From Chrysopilus asiliformis (Eukaryota; Arthropoda; Insecta; Diptera; Rhagionidae): 64,000 bases of DNA. Shown here piece by piece: positions 12,201-23,804 of this stretch (position 1 is the stretch's first letter; each line of letters starts with the position of its first letter). The notes under the pieces are model-generated. The model was given only the letters and a program-made list of their open reading frames with translations. It was not told the DNA's origin and made no database searches. The stretch lies in contig OZ035962.1 of NCBI GenBank assembly GCA_964034945.1, positions 84,403,942-84,467,941 on the forward strand. Reading direction: 5' to 3'. The position numbers were made by a program, and so were the translations under genes.

Positions 12201-13696
12201 GTGTAAAATGACATCGGCATCAACTGTGACTCATGTCGGCTTGACAAAAACAGACGAGACCTTATCCATTCCATAGAGAGAGAATATGTGTTATTTATGC
12301 GAGTGCATAGATTGGGGGCGCCTGTCACCCAGTTAGGCATTTCTACTAGTCTGCGACATTGTCTGCTATAATCAGAGATTTCCATTTTTTATTGTTATTG
12401 CAGAGCAATTCCAACGACCAGCAGTGCTAATGTGACAGCCAGCGAAACAGATCCACAGATCTGACGTGCTTAAATACATAAAAATATCACTCAGAAGCGA
12501 TCTGTACGGTTATGTGTTGCCACAACACATAAAACTCTTAAAAGAATAATAGCAAAGAATGGCGCTAAAATAATGTCCATAATGCCCAGAAATGCGTATC
12601 ATGCGTCAATGGTGTCGCCCGTTTTAGCGATCGTCTGTGATCGACGCGATCACTAAGTGCTTCTGGCCTCATACTATGATAATGTGATCGCACCCTAATG
12701 CCATTGAGCTCGTTTGATTTTTATAGCGTGCACTAAACGATCGCCATTCCACACACCCGCTTCTGGCCTGTCAAATTACATAAGTAAAATGTCAAAATGA
12801 CGATCAGCGGTGGGATCGCTGTCGAACTGATCATACTTTGCACACAGTTCCATGGCTGTCTTTGTTTTTTATGACATTTTAGCATAATCAAATCAAATCC
12901 TCGACAGTCGAATAAATTTATAGGAGTTTTCGAAAAACGAAATAAAATCAACGACCAGACAAATATCAAACATAATTTTCACGATTGGCTGCTGCGTTTT
13001 TTTTCTTTTAATATTTTTTTTTATCGGGTTGTTAACTTTTTATAATTTTACGAGTTTCTAAGTTTTGAACGCGCAACGCAGCGTGTGAATGATCGCGATG
13101 TCTTATATTTTAAACGCTTAAAGACGGAATTCTATTTAACCACAAACCATTCGATCGGGTTGACCTTCTTTTAACAAGCTGACAACATATGGCACCAATG
13201 CGATCAGTTTCAATCGTCCAACAGTGATTACACCTCACGGACTATGCATATAAAATACTAAAAAAAATGCCTACTTCTTTGAAATATTGGGCTATTCACA
13301 CAAGAGTGCCGAAACCTAATACAGATCGCCTTAAAATAGATACAACATATCAATATAAATTATCGAATTTTGAAACTTATCGAAATATTCATCTAAAGTT
13401 TTAATAAAATAACGGAATATGTTTTGAATGTCAATCACGAATAGATTCAGTCAAAATATGGATCGGTATGGTTTCATTTTTTGGAGACACTGGAAACACT
13501 TTACAGAATATTAAAATTGATTCCATATCGTTTTACAGAAATTAATATTAGACGAATAAATTATCTTTTTTTGGTTTAGAAAATTCTGGCTTAAGTTGAA
13601 TGTTGTTTGCTTCGAAGTTTTTTTTTTTGAGACAGTCGTTGGTCAGTAATAGTTTTGCGGAGAAAATTTTGAAATTTTTTAAGAAGCTGACCTATA
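9253..13696. other. Long stretch without supported genes
   Basis: Short frames at 9489, 9689-10092 (minus) and 10916 lack coding signatures. Four GCGCCGCAGGCG-type motifs lie between 11288 and 11480. A GATC-rich segment (about 12600-12840) carries a duplicated 'GCTTCTGGCCT' (12660 and 12758) and may be regulatory or a decayed element; nothing decides between these. Confidence 0.45.
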
Positions 13697-13829
13697 ATAA
13701 ATGGCGCTAATTTTGGGTTTTTCGTACCACCCCCAATCATTTTTGACATTGAAGTTTTGTACCTCCGCCGTCACACCATTGGAGATTCCGCAGTCCCCTA
13801 AAAGTGTAACGATTTTTTTGGACACCCTC
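13697..13829. repeat. Relic of the 'GGCGCTAATTTTGGGT' MITE family, copy 2
   Basis: The same order of boxes as at 9112: GCGCTAATTTTGGGTTTTTCG, CCACCCCC, 'GACATTGAAGTTTTGTA', 'CCGCCGTCACACC', 'AAGTGTAACGATTTTTTTGG'. No intact ends. Confidence 0.55.
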
Positions 13830-13962
13830 TAATTTAAATTCACTTTTAGAAATTCAACGCCCTTCTTCCCTTTCCTCTCTAACTCTTTAATGGTTCTAGG
13901 ATTTATTGGAGCTAATGCAAAACCATCAAAATATATTGGCTTGAGAAAATGGGGAAAACAGA

Positions 13963-14344
13963 CGTCTATTTCATATGCAGGGCAGAATCTGGGGAAAACA
14001 GTCGTCTATTTCATACGCAGGGCAGTTTTGAAGGGCGGTTTTGCAGGGCAGGCACATGATAGATTTAATAAAATCTGAAGCGGATTTACTATAACGAACT
14101 TCATTTTTTAAAACGAAGGTTTCAGTAGATAGATAACTAACCGCTAGCCTGTTTGTTGGTCATTAATCTTTCGACTGGGATGTTCCTTTTAAAAAATGAG
14201 TCTTGTTATAGCTTTACGATAATTCAAAAACTATTGATTTTAGAAATAGCAGGGCAACGGGTTTTTTATTTTTTCATAAAAACCTACTGTTTTTATTGAC
14301 CTGCAAGCAGCATGGCAAAACTTGCCCTGCGTATGAAATAGACG
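13963..14344. mobile_element. MITE family E, copy 1
   Basis: The right end CCCTGCGTATGAAATAGACG is the exact inverse of CGTCTATTTCATACGCAGGG at 14003-14022. A second, slightly diverged left end lies 40 bases upstream at 13963 ('CGTCTATTTCATATGCAGGG'), so the left terminus is duplicated together with a GGGGAAAACAG segment. The interior shares 'AGCAGGGCAACG' and 'TTGACCTGCAAGCAGCATGG' with copy 2 at 54176-54547. Non-coding. Confidence 0.8.
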
Positions 14345-14872
14345 CGAAAAACATACCTTAAGTCGCATTTTTTTTAAATCAAGAAATATTTTGTACCTGT
14401 TTAGACTTAACTAAAAACTAATCAATTTCACAATAAGTTAGTCCAAATAAGTTAGGATATCTTTTAACTTGCATTTTAGTGTGCCACAATTTAAAGTAAT
14501 TTATTTTGAATTATCTGGTCTTTAATTTCATAAACAGAAAAGTTCGTTGATTCTTTTTTTTCCATAGTATGTATATCTACCTTCCTTAAATAAACATTAC
14601 GTACACTCTCTTTTTATTTGAACATAAATTTGTCAAACTTACAACAAGGTAATAAAAAAATCCTGGCAAACATCCTGAAATCGGATGTTCTCGACATAAA
14701 TTTCCATAATTTAACATAAGCGCCGGCTAGACATTTTTTTATATTATTTTTAACTCAGAAAATCACAACAAATTTACAACCTAGTTTCCGGAAAAACTAT
14801 TTTCTAGTCCCTCATACCGTTTAACATCAAGATATAACATAACCCTCAAAACACTAAAATTATCAGCACTGA
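14345..14872. other. AT-rich stretch without recognised features
   Basis: No gene or repeat structure detected. Confidence 0.5.
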
Positions 14873-15214
14873 AACGTTTTTCACCCAGGAAAATTTACGA
14901 TTCCGATGCACGCAATTCATTTTCCGGTTTACCCTAAGCACTTGAAAGGAAGAAAGTGGCACTACGTGTGGTCGTCAGACAGGTTGATTATCACCCCATT
15001 ACGGCATGTTTCAATGTTCCAATGTAAGAAAACTGTTGTCAAGCGTTTTCCTTGCCAAGGTTTCGAAACAAGATTTGGGTTTTCCGTCTTTCGATCTTCC
15101 GACTTTTCAAGTGAAAGTGATGGAACTTTGTTGCCAATGTGGTTGAAAATCATGTTTTTTAACGGAAATTCTGCTACTTTCGTTCCGCTCGATAAAACTC
15201 GAGTGATTTTGTAG
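14873..15214 (+). CDS. Candidate coding exon or isolated ORF, unknown product
   Basis: An open frame of about 113 codons runs from a TGA at 14870 to a TAG at 15212-15214, with an internal ATG at 14906 (102 codons). An acceptor-like 'CGTTTTTCACCCAG' ends at 14888, so coding could begin as a spliced exon at 14889. The segment is more GC-rich than the flanks. The predicted peptide has a basic, tryptophan-containing start (KGRKWHYVWSSDRL) and no recognised domain or signal peptide. No matching donor or upstream exon was found, and it could be chance. The antisense frames 14962-15153 and 15107-15325 are taken as shadows. Confidence 0.25.
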   Translation, partial: NVFHPGKFTIPMHAIHFPVYPKHLKGRKWHYVWSSDRLIITPLRHVSMFQCKKTVVKRFPCQGFETRFGFSVFRSSDFSSESDGTLLPMWLKIMFFNGNSATFVPLDKTRVIL

Positions 15215-15790
15215 TGGCATTAGGGGTGCTAGAAGATTTCCTCTTTGTGGGAGTTTAAGGGTATTTTTTCTTGAATTTAGGGTGATTGCACTTGGCTTAT
15301 AGTATAAAAAAATGTTTTGTTGCACAAAGTTGAGTGTTGAAATTCCGTTAATAAGTCAAACGTTTTTCATAAGACATAACAAATGAATTTCTACATATCC
15401 GCATTCTCAAAATTCTTTCGATGGGGGTCTTTGAACCTTATCTGCTAAAAACTCAATATTTTCCCTCAATAATCATAAATAAGAGAAGTTTTTTTTTGTG
15501 AAGTAATGGTTCGGTAATATTTTCAAAATTTATTAAAGAATTTTAATGCCACACACTTGAATATTTCGGTAATAAAAAGCGATCAATCAAATGGGATTTG
15601 TAAATTATCGTGCGATTGCAGGCGCTTAATTCGTGCAAACAAAAAGAAAAAAAACATACTTTTTTCGTATTTATTGACGACAAATGATTAAGTACAATAG
15701 AAGATATTTCCATTTCGAATGGGTGACGATAAATATATAATTTCTACTATAATTTGCTTGTGATTTCGATTGAAATTCTCGCGAGTGGAC

Positions 15791-15888
15791 ACACAGAGTA
15801 TTCGCAGCGTATTTGTACAAAGTCAGATATTTTGAGTACATTTTAACGTAAATAACATATCTTCAAATCGAAAACGATAACAAAAAGG
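15791..15888 (+). promoter_or_regulatory. Possible untranslated first exon ending in a strong donor
   Basis: AACAAAAAG|GTGAGTTG at 15888/15889 is a near-consensus splice donor. About 55 bases upstream is an initiator-like 'AGTCAGATATT' (around 15822), and an ATAAATATATAA box lies near 15730. No long frame crosses the segment, so it would be non-coding. The call rests only on these short signals. Confidence 0.2.
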
Positions 15889-16268
15889 TGAGTTGTTTTC
15901 ATCAAAAATGAGGGCAGACGATTAAAAAACATTGCCTTTGATTTCAAACTAAAAGGTAATCAATTGTTATTAGGAAGGTTTCAAGAATGGCTTTGAAGAT
16001 GGGAAATTTGAATTGAAAGTGGGAAACTATTTTGAAGAATTTTGATTTGCGAATTTCGAGTGGATTTTGTCAATTTATTTTAAGAGTATTTGAAATCGTC
16101 TGGAAATTTTGAGAGGTTCCAGCAATCACTTAATTGCGCCATGCTTGATTGCTAAAAAAGGCAAATCAAAATATTGAAGTTTTCCTCATGCCAAGAAAAT
16201 TACAGGTTTTTTCTGATCAATTTGATCTTTGATGTTGAATTTTGAGAGCTTATATGCTAAAATCATAA

Positions 16269-16995
16269 GGTGGCGTGATTCAAGTGGTACAGTCCTGTAA
16301 CCCGGAGGTCAATGGTTCGATTCCCGACTGTGTCTTATCATTTCTACACGGTAAAAACTGGAGTCTAATTTTTTTTTACTTTTCTCCTCTATTTTTGAAA
16401 CTTTTGATAGTTTAGTGGAATTTTAAACTATTTTCTCTATATTTAAAACTTTAGAAGTTTATGAATATTTTTTAAGCATTCCAGTCTAAATTTAAGACTC
16501 AGACATCTTAAACTTAAACCGTAAGGTTTTAATTTGAGAATTTTTAGAAATTTGGAACTAATTTTTAAACTATTTTATCCTAAAATTTAAATCTTAATAC
16601 CTTAAATTTAGACCGGATATTACTATTTAAAATTTGAAAATAATTTCAAACTTTTAAGTTTGGTTTTTAGGCTCAAAAAGGTGTTGACCTATATGTAGGA
16701 AAAAAGTCTAAAAATTAGACTTTATTTTTTAGCGTGTAAGGTTATTTTTGTTAAAAAAACATTTTTTTTGTTGAACAAAGATTTTTCTCCAAAAATATTT
16801 TTTCCAATTGACATTTTTTTTGTGATTTTAACAAAAACTTGGTTAATTTAACAATGATTTTATCCATATGACCAATTTTTTCTTTGAGTGGGATAATTGC
16901 TGAATTGTGTTAACGACGGACTGATATCATGATCTTTACTGTTAATGGTACGCAATGTAAAAACCTTACAAATGTGGAAACTCATTCATGGGGAT
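16269..16995 (+). mobile_element. tRNA-derived SINE, copy 2, split by a MITE
   Basis: The head at 16269-16340 has a tRNA-like layout with a perfect pol III B box, GGTTCGATTCC, about 40 bases after an A-box-like 'GTGATTCAAGTGG'. The tail with 'TTTACTGTTAATGGTAC...AACCTTACAAATGTGG' lies at about 16933-16985. The element at 16347-16736 sits between head and tail. Copy 3 (24360-24560) shows the uninterrupted arrangement of roughly 200 bp. Confidence 0.6.
16347..16736. mobile_element. MITE inserted in a SINE, TA-flanked
   Basis: The ends CACGGTAAAAACTGGAGTCT and (inverted) CACGCTAAAAAATAAAGTCT form imperfect terminal repeats of about 28 bases flanked by TA on both sides, as for the Tc1/mariner superfamily. 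The interior is made of short inverted TTTAAA/TTTAGACT motifs. About 390 bp, non-coding. Confidence 0.65.
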
Positions 16996-17062
16996 GATAT
17001 CACAATATATATCAAATCCCGTGATTAGTATAAGATTCAGTTGAAGTTAGTGTAGTCATTTT

Positions 17063-17290
17063 TAAGGAAAAATATCAGTTGTGATCAACACAAAACTTTC
17101 CTTTGCAATATTTATTTTCGGAAAAAATTTGTAAAAAATAATATTTGTTCAAATATCTCGAAAATCGTCAAAGGCGCATAAGTACCGTTACAGAAAAAAT
17201 TCAGGAAATTATATTTTCTTTGAATTTGGTTATATGAATTTTTTTTCTGAAAATTCAACTGCATTTCAAAATATATAGAAGAAAAACCTT
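17063..17290 (+). repeat. Dispersed repeat family B, copy 1 (partial)
   Basis: It starts with the family signature 'ATCAGTTGTGATCAACACAA' followed by ACTTTCCTTTGCAA and TCTCGAAAATCGTCAAAG. It breaks off at the MITE that begins at 17293. Related copies are at 45245, 46540, 50770, 54723, 57175 and 60565. Confidence 0.65.
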
Positions 17291-17292
17291 AA

Positions 17293-17765
17293 CACAGGGA
17301 CTACATTGATTTTTATTTCTGGTATACACCAGCTGGTAAGCTTTTTATTTGCAATCTGTCAAATTTATTTGGTCGGCAAATTCTGGTAAAACAGATCAGT
17401 AGGCGAAATGTTAGGAGTAGAAAACAAGATATTATGATTGCTAAAATATCGGCTTTAAAACGTCTAGAAAACAACGAATCTACCCTCTGCCCTCTCAAAT
17501 CAACTCTCTTGTAGTATTTAGAATGTGCAGTCCATTCAAAATTCCTTTTCTCATAAAATATTGATAAGCCGCCATATATGATTTCTCGTTAATTTAGTTT
17601 CCGCCATTTTAATTTTGTTGCTTGTCAAAATCTGGCTTACCAGCGCTGTCTGGTATACCAGCACTGTCTTACCAGTAAAACTGGTGAACCAGATTTATCC
17701 ACACTGGCTATTCAGCAAATAGTTTTTCTGGAATATCAGAAATAAAAGTCAATGTAGTCCCTGTG
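17293..17765. mobile_element. 473 bp MITE with CACAGGGACTACATTGA ends and TAA target duplication
   Basis: Both termini read CACAGGGACTACATTGA inward and stay similar for about 32 bases (TTTTATTTCTG box). TAA flanks both sides (17290-17292 and 17766-17768). A 3 bp TWA-like duplication fits PIF/Harbinger-type elements. The interior has repeated CTGGTATACCAG and ACCAGCTGGT palindromes. It is inserted at the edge of a family B copy. Confidence 0.8.
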
Positions 17766-17768
17766 TAA

Positions 17769-19199
17769 CATCACTGCAATCAATTTATTCTACAAATATT
17801 AAAAAATATTTTAGCATTAAACCTTGACAACACTGGTATAATTTGCGATGAAAGCAAAGATAATTTTTTTCAACAGATCATTTTTTTTTGCATTTCTAAT
17901 CAAAAATAAGTCAGTAAACTCGGTCAAAAACGAATATATTATCATCAATTGGATTTGATAGTGTCGAAGCTCTAGATACGAATCGACATTGTCAAATTAG
18001 GCTAATAAATCCTTTCGCTATCAACAAAATCCATCAAAAACATGTTTTTTATTTTGTATATAGGAAGATATTTCCATAAAGATTTCTATTTTTTTCCCAT
18101 ATCTAAGATTTACGCTAATAGAAGAATTTGATAAAATGGCGCCACACTGAATAAACAGAAAATCCGGAATTTATTTTTTTAGCGAATTCTTTAAACTTAA
18201 TCGGTTAGGAATATTTATTTGCTGTTGATCGTTTATAACAAAATCATCGATATGAGCACATCATCATGATGTAAGACGGTTCTTGTCCCGGTCCAATCGA
18301 AAGAATAAAAGTCGTCATATTTAATTCAATTAATGTTAAATGCCAGTAAATTGACGCCACATAATTCTTTTGTTTAATAAATATTATTATAAAATTATAC
18401 GCTATACTATAAAAGATTTTTTTTTTGCATATCATTTGCAAAAACGAAAAAAAAAATGGTGTGTGTAGAAAAATTAACAACATTTGTGAAAGGAAAACCG
18501 GTGGTGGTCGCTAATATAAATTGTTCTCCGGTTACCTAAGCGGCGATTTCTACTTTCGTTGATCTGATCATCTTCTGGATTACGAATTTGGTTAATTTTA
18601 GGCAAATTCTCAGGTTTTTTGGGGATTTTCCTTCATTATAGTTCTGTTTGATCCACAGAAAATACAAAAAACTAGGATGTCAAATAATTTAAGTCGCAAA
18701 TTACTAAAAAATCTTTACGGATATAAATTTCATCACCTGTTGTTCTATCGGTCGACGTCTTTTCTTCGGTGACAAATAAAAATCGGATTTTATATTTACG
18801 ACTTAAACGATATTGTTTTAAAAAGTGATAAAATTCTCTATGATTTTTCCCAAAAATATGTGCTCATAAAATTTATGTTTACAGCATAAACAGCTTGAAA
18901 TTTCCAGATTTTGCACAAATTTTTGGCCATTTCTATTCGAGCTTCTTAAGTTGCTGACTGAAACAAAACCACCATAAGAGCAGAAAACCAAAGAAACGCC
19001 ATTTGTACAAGCTTATATATAAGAAAATCATTGAAATGTTAAGATCCAATCACCATCGGATCATATTTCAAGTTGACGACGGATGATGTTTTGCTTGTTG
19101 GACTAACACGTCGAATGATTTGTGTTATTTGACAGAATACACGTGTCACAACATTAGCGAAATCATCATGTGTTACGCCACACACGTCTCTCGATCAAA
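17769..19199. other. AT-rich stretch without recognised features
   Basis: No supported feature. The short minus-strand frame 18244-18483 is phenylalanine/isoleucine-rich and of low complexity. Confidence 0.5.
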
Positions 19200-19449
19200 T
19201 TGACAGTCGGCAATCGTACTTGCCGCGAAAAAAATCACTGAACAAGACTTTCAACGAAAACAGAAGACTCAAGACAAATTCTTTTTCATTTTTTTCGTAT
19301 TTTCAGCAAAAAAAAAATTATGAGAAAAACTGAACCGAGAAGTCTCGGTCGATGCTACTTAGTTTGTGATTTGTGATCCAAGTTCAATTCACTCACAGCT
19401 CGGTGCAAGTAAATTTTCAAGTATCGCAAGGCACGTCCAATCGACACTC
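19200..19449 (+). promoter_or_regulatory. Possible 5' untranslated exon
   Basis: A segment with less A/T bias (CAGTCGGCAATCG..., CGAAAACAGAAGACTCAAGAC...) ends in CACTC|GTGAGTGTG, a good donor at 19449/19450. It resembles dipteran leader sequence but has no clear core promoter. Low confidence. Confidence 0.15.
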
Positions 19450-20100
19450 GTGAGTGTGTGTTGTTTTTTTTCTCACCTGTCAGATTTTTTCCAGGTTTAC
19501 ATATTTTCTTCACTTTTAACCGAAGTCGATTTGCGAGACGTACAGCACCATAAGAAACCTAGTTTACTATAGTTGAATGTGCAAACGACTTAATTGTTGG
19601 CATTCGTGCAATAGTTGGTCTGAAGAGGATCACTTTATAATTTGATAAATGTCCATGATGTTAGTTTGATTACTCCGTAATTAAAACCGGAAAAAGATGA
19701 CAGCCTAACATCAACTAGACCATGTCTTAATTGCAAAAACTATGATAACTGCGTAGTATTACTAATGAAATTGGATTTGCATGTAGATTTTTAAGCAATG
19801 ATTTTAAAAAAAAAGTTCTAACAATGGAGACACTTTGCAATCGCCGAGGGGGAGGGGATGAGAAGGGAGAAGGGGAAGTTTGAGAATTTTGTAACTCGCA
19901 AAAGTTTGTACCTAAAAATGTCTTCAAATTTTCGGTTTCCCGAAAAAAGTCCTTAAATTTTCGGCAAGCGAAAAAATATTTTAAAAATAGAAATATTTAG
20001 TAGAAGTTTAAGTGCGCCGACGACGGTAAAGGATGAGTAAACGGTAAAGGGTTAATAAATGTTGGTAAAGGGGCCGACTTTCAGCCTTTCTGATTTTCAG
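19450..20100. other. Unremarkable sequence
   Basis: No supported gene. A G/A-rich patch is at 19845-19880; nothing else stands out. Confidence 0.5.
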
Positions 20101-20109
20101 GAACCAACT

Positions 20110-20640
20110 TCGCGGAAAGTTTGGTTTGTAACGCATCGAACTAATCGTCGGACACAAAAATTGACTACACCAGGGTCTTTGGGATGACAAAAGATTTTGA
20201 TTTCCGCGTTTCCGTCCGTCTGTCAGTTAAACCCATAACTTTCGAAAGATTGAGATTGAAATTTGGTGCAGATGCGTTTTTAGTGAATATGTTCTTGAAC
20301 GGGCATACAAACGAAACAGTTTTAGGCAAAATCGGACCATTCCTAACTCTCTCCTGCATACAAACGAAACAGTTTTTTGCAATTTTCTCGAAAACGGTGA
20401 GTCATATTTCAAAATTTATGAAGGTAAAACGTATTTAGAATAGGATTTTACATAACTCATCCATACATCAAAATCCAGTTGAACCACTACTTCCCCCCTC
20501 TCCCATACAAATGGAATCCTTTTTCCTGTTTTCTCGAAAATTGTGCATTGTATCGAAAAATTTATGAAGATAAAATGTATTTAAAATATGATTTTACATA
20601 ACCGTTTTATACGTCAAAATCCAAACGGACTACTCCATCT
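20110..20640 (-). repeat. Dispersed repeat family A, copy 3 (reverse)
   Basis: In reverse orientation it shows the tail 'GTTTGTAACGCATCGAACTA', a 'GACAAAAGATTTTGATTTCC' box, a short (GTCCGTCTG) tract, and the family A body with CATACATCAAAATCCA and TTCTCGAAAAC motifs. Confidence 0.75.
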
Positions 20641-20802
20641 CTTTTCTTTTACACAAATTGATTACTTACAATAAACATAAGAAAAGCTACAATTTCTAGG
20701 GACCAATCGTCAAATACTCTTTATTATGACAGACAAAATGTTTATTTAAAAAAAATCCATTTGTATAGGACAGGGGGTAAGCAGTGGTCTCTAAATCATA
20801 TA

Positions 20803-21469
20803 CAGCCTTATTAATAAAAAATCCCTAACACGGAGATAACTCATGTGCTAACTAACTCCGAGATAGCAAACTTATCCATTAGATAACTATTCTTATTAAT
20901 AAAAAATTTTCCTCCATATAATAGCTAACTCGTATTTTATTTAAAAATTTAGCTGGAATACGGCAACCCTTGTGCCGAATTGTACCAAAAAATACGAAAA
21001 TCTTTTACATTTAAGTCAAATTTTGGTTTTTTAAATCCGTTTCCTTGGAGACGATATTAAAATAAGTCATATTTTGGTTTTTTAAATCCGTTTCCTTGGA
21101 GACAATATTAAAATAGGAGTGAAATTAATGTTTTTATTTTAATTGTGATTCACTGCAAAGTAATTAAAAGTGGAAAATTTAAAAATTAAAGGAAAGCGAT
21201 CAGAAAAGTGGTGTTCAAGTGATAAGATAATATAATATAATAACATAAATTGCATTTTTTTAATGGATCATTGTTTCTTATAGTCATTATTGCAAGAGTT
21301 ATGTGCCGTCAAGAGTTATCAACTCGTTAACTCGAGGGAATCGGTATGTTAGCTAACAGAGAGTTAACTAACGTCAGTTAAATCTTAAAAATTTTTATTA
21401 ATAAGAATTTCGAGTTATCCACTGCGTAAACCATTGATAAAAGTTAACTAACGTTTATTAATAAGGCTG
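20803..21469. mobile_element. 667 bp MITE with CAGCCTTATTAATAA ends and ATA target duplication
   Basis: The left end CAGCCTTATTAATAAA and the right end TTTATTAATAAGGCTG are inverted copies. ATA lies on both sides (20800-20802 and 21470-21472). The subterminal parts repeat GTTAACTAAC/GTTAGCTAAC motifs in both orientations. The three-base duplication suggests a PIF/Harbinger-type origin. No transposase frame. Confidence 0.8.
21013..21115 (+). repeat. 51 bp direct tandem repeat, two copies
   Basis: AAGTCA(A/T)ATTTTGGTTTTTT...CCGTTTCCTTGGAGAC(G/A)ATATT occurs at 21013 and again at 21064, nearly identical. It lies inside the MITE at 20803-21469. Confidence 0.85.
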
Positions 21470-21530
21470 ATAGAGTATAAAAATATAGAGTATTTGACGA
21501 TTATCTCCTGGCAATTGTAGCATTTCTAAT

Positions 21531-22455
21531 GTTTAACCAGGATTTTGAACCAAACGCGGACCTGAACTTTAAAAAAATTCAAAGTGTTGAACCAAAATCG
21601 GCATATAAAAGTTCCACAGTTTAAAAAACTCTTTCATTTTAAAACTTTCAACACAAAACTTCGTCCCCTATATTTTAGACCCATAACATTTTGTTAAAAA
21701 ATGGCAAGTTTTCTATTTCTATTTATCTTCTAATGGTAGGTATTTTACGATTGCCTTCTGAAAATTTATATTTTTCTCGTTTTTTTTAAAAATTTTTTTA
21801 AAGGAGTTCTACATTTAAATCCGTCACAAAATATCTTCCACGATTTATGATAAAATGAATTAAATTAACAAACTTTAACACTAAAATTGTTTTCGCAACG
21901 AATCAAAGAAAATTTCGACTTTAATTGGTAATTTTCCACGCAATTTGATAAAATCGCTTAATCATTCACTCATCGATACTCTTCGCAACAAAATTTTTAA
22001 TTGCAAAAAAGGTAGACGATTTCACCTTATTTCAAGTGTTTTGACGACGCGGTAGCTAAAAACCTTCAGACGATTAAAATTTCCATCAGTCGTGATAAGA
22101 AGCAAAATGCAGTTTGATCTCATTTTCAATAGTTTGTGGACCACAAATACGGTTAGCACGACAACAATTTTCCTCGATATCAATAAAATAACAACTTTGA
22201 CCTAAATTACTGAATTATTGTACCCCTTTTGGTAAATTTCCACGAAAACAAAACTATTTGAGTAAAATGAGTTTATGAACTAGAATTTCGTGAAAAACAA
22301 TGATTTTCATAATTAAAATGTCTTTGTGCTACTTTATAGTAAGTTTAATTATATAGGAATAAGTTTTAGTTAGCAGATAGTAACAAACTAAGTTTTATGA
22401 TATTTTTTTGACAATTTTATTGTGGTTTTCTTCTTTTTCCACCTAAATTTCTAGG
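21531..22455. other. AT-rich stretch
   Basis: About 21530-21670 has the TTTAAA/GTTGAA composition seen at 8330-8650 and could be the same decayed element. No genes. Confidence 0.4.
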
Positions 22456-22600
22456 ACATACATAGGGCTGTCCAAAAAAAATGTCACGCTGGTCAAACTT
22501 TTTCATGATTTTTGTGACGTTCAATATCGTTGTTACACTACCGTAGACCCACTCTTCCCTCTCTCAAAGTGTGACGTATTTTTTGGGCGGTCTCATACTT
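22456..22600. repeat. Relic of the 'GGGCTGTCC...GTCACGCT' MITE family, copy 3
   Basis: GGGCTGTCCAAAAAAAATGT, CACGCTGGTCAAA, TTTTTGTGACGTTCAATAT, 'ACTACCGTAGACCCAC' and GTGTGACGTATTTTTTGGGCGG follow the family order, with recognisable inverted ends (GGGCTGTCCAAAAAA / TTTTTTGGGCGG). Confidence 0.6.
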
Positions 22601-23550
22601 GTTATTTGTTTTATCGTCGTAAAAAGAAGGAAAACCAAGGGAAAACTCAAATGAAACAAAATTTTATAAAAAATGGAAAAGTTAAAAATAATACACAATT
22701 CTTATAATTTGATAAGGCTAAAAACATGTGACAAAAAATTATTTACATATTGATTACGCGCGGTGACGGCTACGTCAACCATGGGGACCTTTTACTATAT
22801 TTGAAGAACCGAATAAGTAGTAAAATCTTATGTCTGTAGAATTTGTACTTCATTGAAAAAATACAAAATCGTTGTTTACTGTAGTAAAAATTCGGTTTCC
22901 CCAATAATCTGTAAATTCTGGGGTTTCCTAGGCGGGAAATTTTATTTGTGGGCTTACGGTTTATGCCCAGATGATCAGTTAAGACTTATGGGAGAAACCG
23001 TTTATCGATTGAAATTTTAGTAAATATGTGCTCAGTCTTCTACTCTAGGTTAATGACATTGATATATACGTTGCAAGACGTCCAAATAAAATAAAAATCA
23101 TATACGAATATTTATGTTTGCCACCGAGACTATATGTTGATAATGATTTGCTATGCTTTTCTCGTCTTGCTGACGAATTAAGTTTGTCTAGAATCTAGAT
23201 AACCGCGAGATCATTCAACTGTTTTTTTTCGTAATAAACGCAAAAAGGTCAAGAGCAAAATGCTAATGAAATTTGATCAATATCGGATACGTGACCAAAA
23301 TTGATATATAGGTACAACGTGCAAACAATTTGAAGCAATTGATAGTTTAAAGAGGTTTTAATGTGGGGAAGTCGAATTATGGGTATATGCAAAATCATAG
23401 ATAGAAATTTGTGAAATATATGACGATTATCCAAATGATAGGGTATACATATTTATTTTGTGCCAAACCGGGACAAGAGGGGGTAGCATGGCGACATTTA
23501 ACAATTCAAATACAAAACTTCACCGAATTTGTTTAATATCATTAAGAAAT
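22601..23550. other. Unremarkable AT-rich sequence
   Basis: No supported feature. Confidence 0.5.
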
Positions 23551-23720
23551 ATGCGCCGCAGGCGAAATGTTGTAAGTATAGGTACCGCATTCTATCATTC
23601 AAAATACAGTTTGAACCAAAAATTACCTCCACTTTTGATGCTTTTCTACATTTCATTATTCAGTGCCACTGAAATCTTGATAATACCTATCAATTAAGAA
23701 AAATGCTTCGCAGGCGAAAA
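23551..23720. repeat. Pair of GCGCCGCAGGCG-type motifs
   Basis: ATGCGCCGCAGGCGAAATG (about 23552) and ATGCTTCGCAGGCGAAAA (about 23703) lie about 150 bases apart in the same orientation. The motif recurs across the window. Confidence 0.5.
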
Positions 23721-23804
23721 AAAATGTTTTTTGTAGTAATCCTACCCGGAGTGAAATATGTTTGACATACTTAGCAATGACTAATAAAGTTCAACCCTAA
23801 ATTA

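Larger units (their letters stand above)
20665..21530. repeat. Family A ends flanking a MITE
   Basis: The left part (20665-20799) starts with 'AGAAAAGCTACAATTTCTAG' and 'GGACCAATCGTCAAATACTC' in forward orientation. The right part (21473-21525) carries the same start in reverse ('GAGTATTTGACGATTA'). The MITE at 20803-21469 lies between, so two oppositely oriented A fragments abut here. Confidence 0.6.

Noticed and set aside
16269..16340. Functional tRNA gene
   Set aside because: It has a perfect B box, but the anticodon stem does not pair and the shared tail with two other copies shows it is a SINE head.
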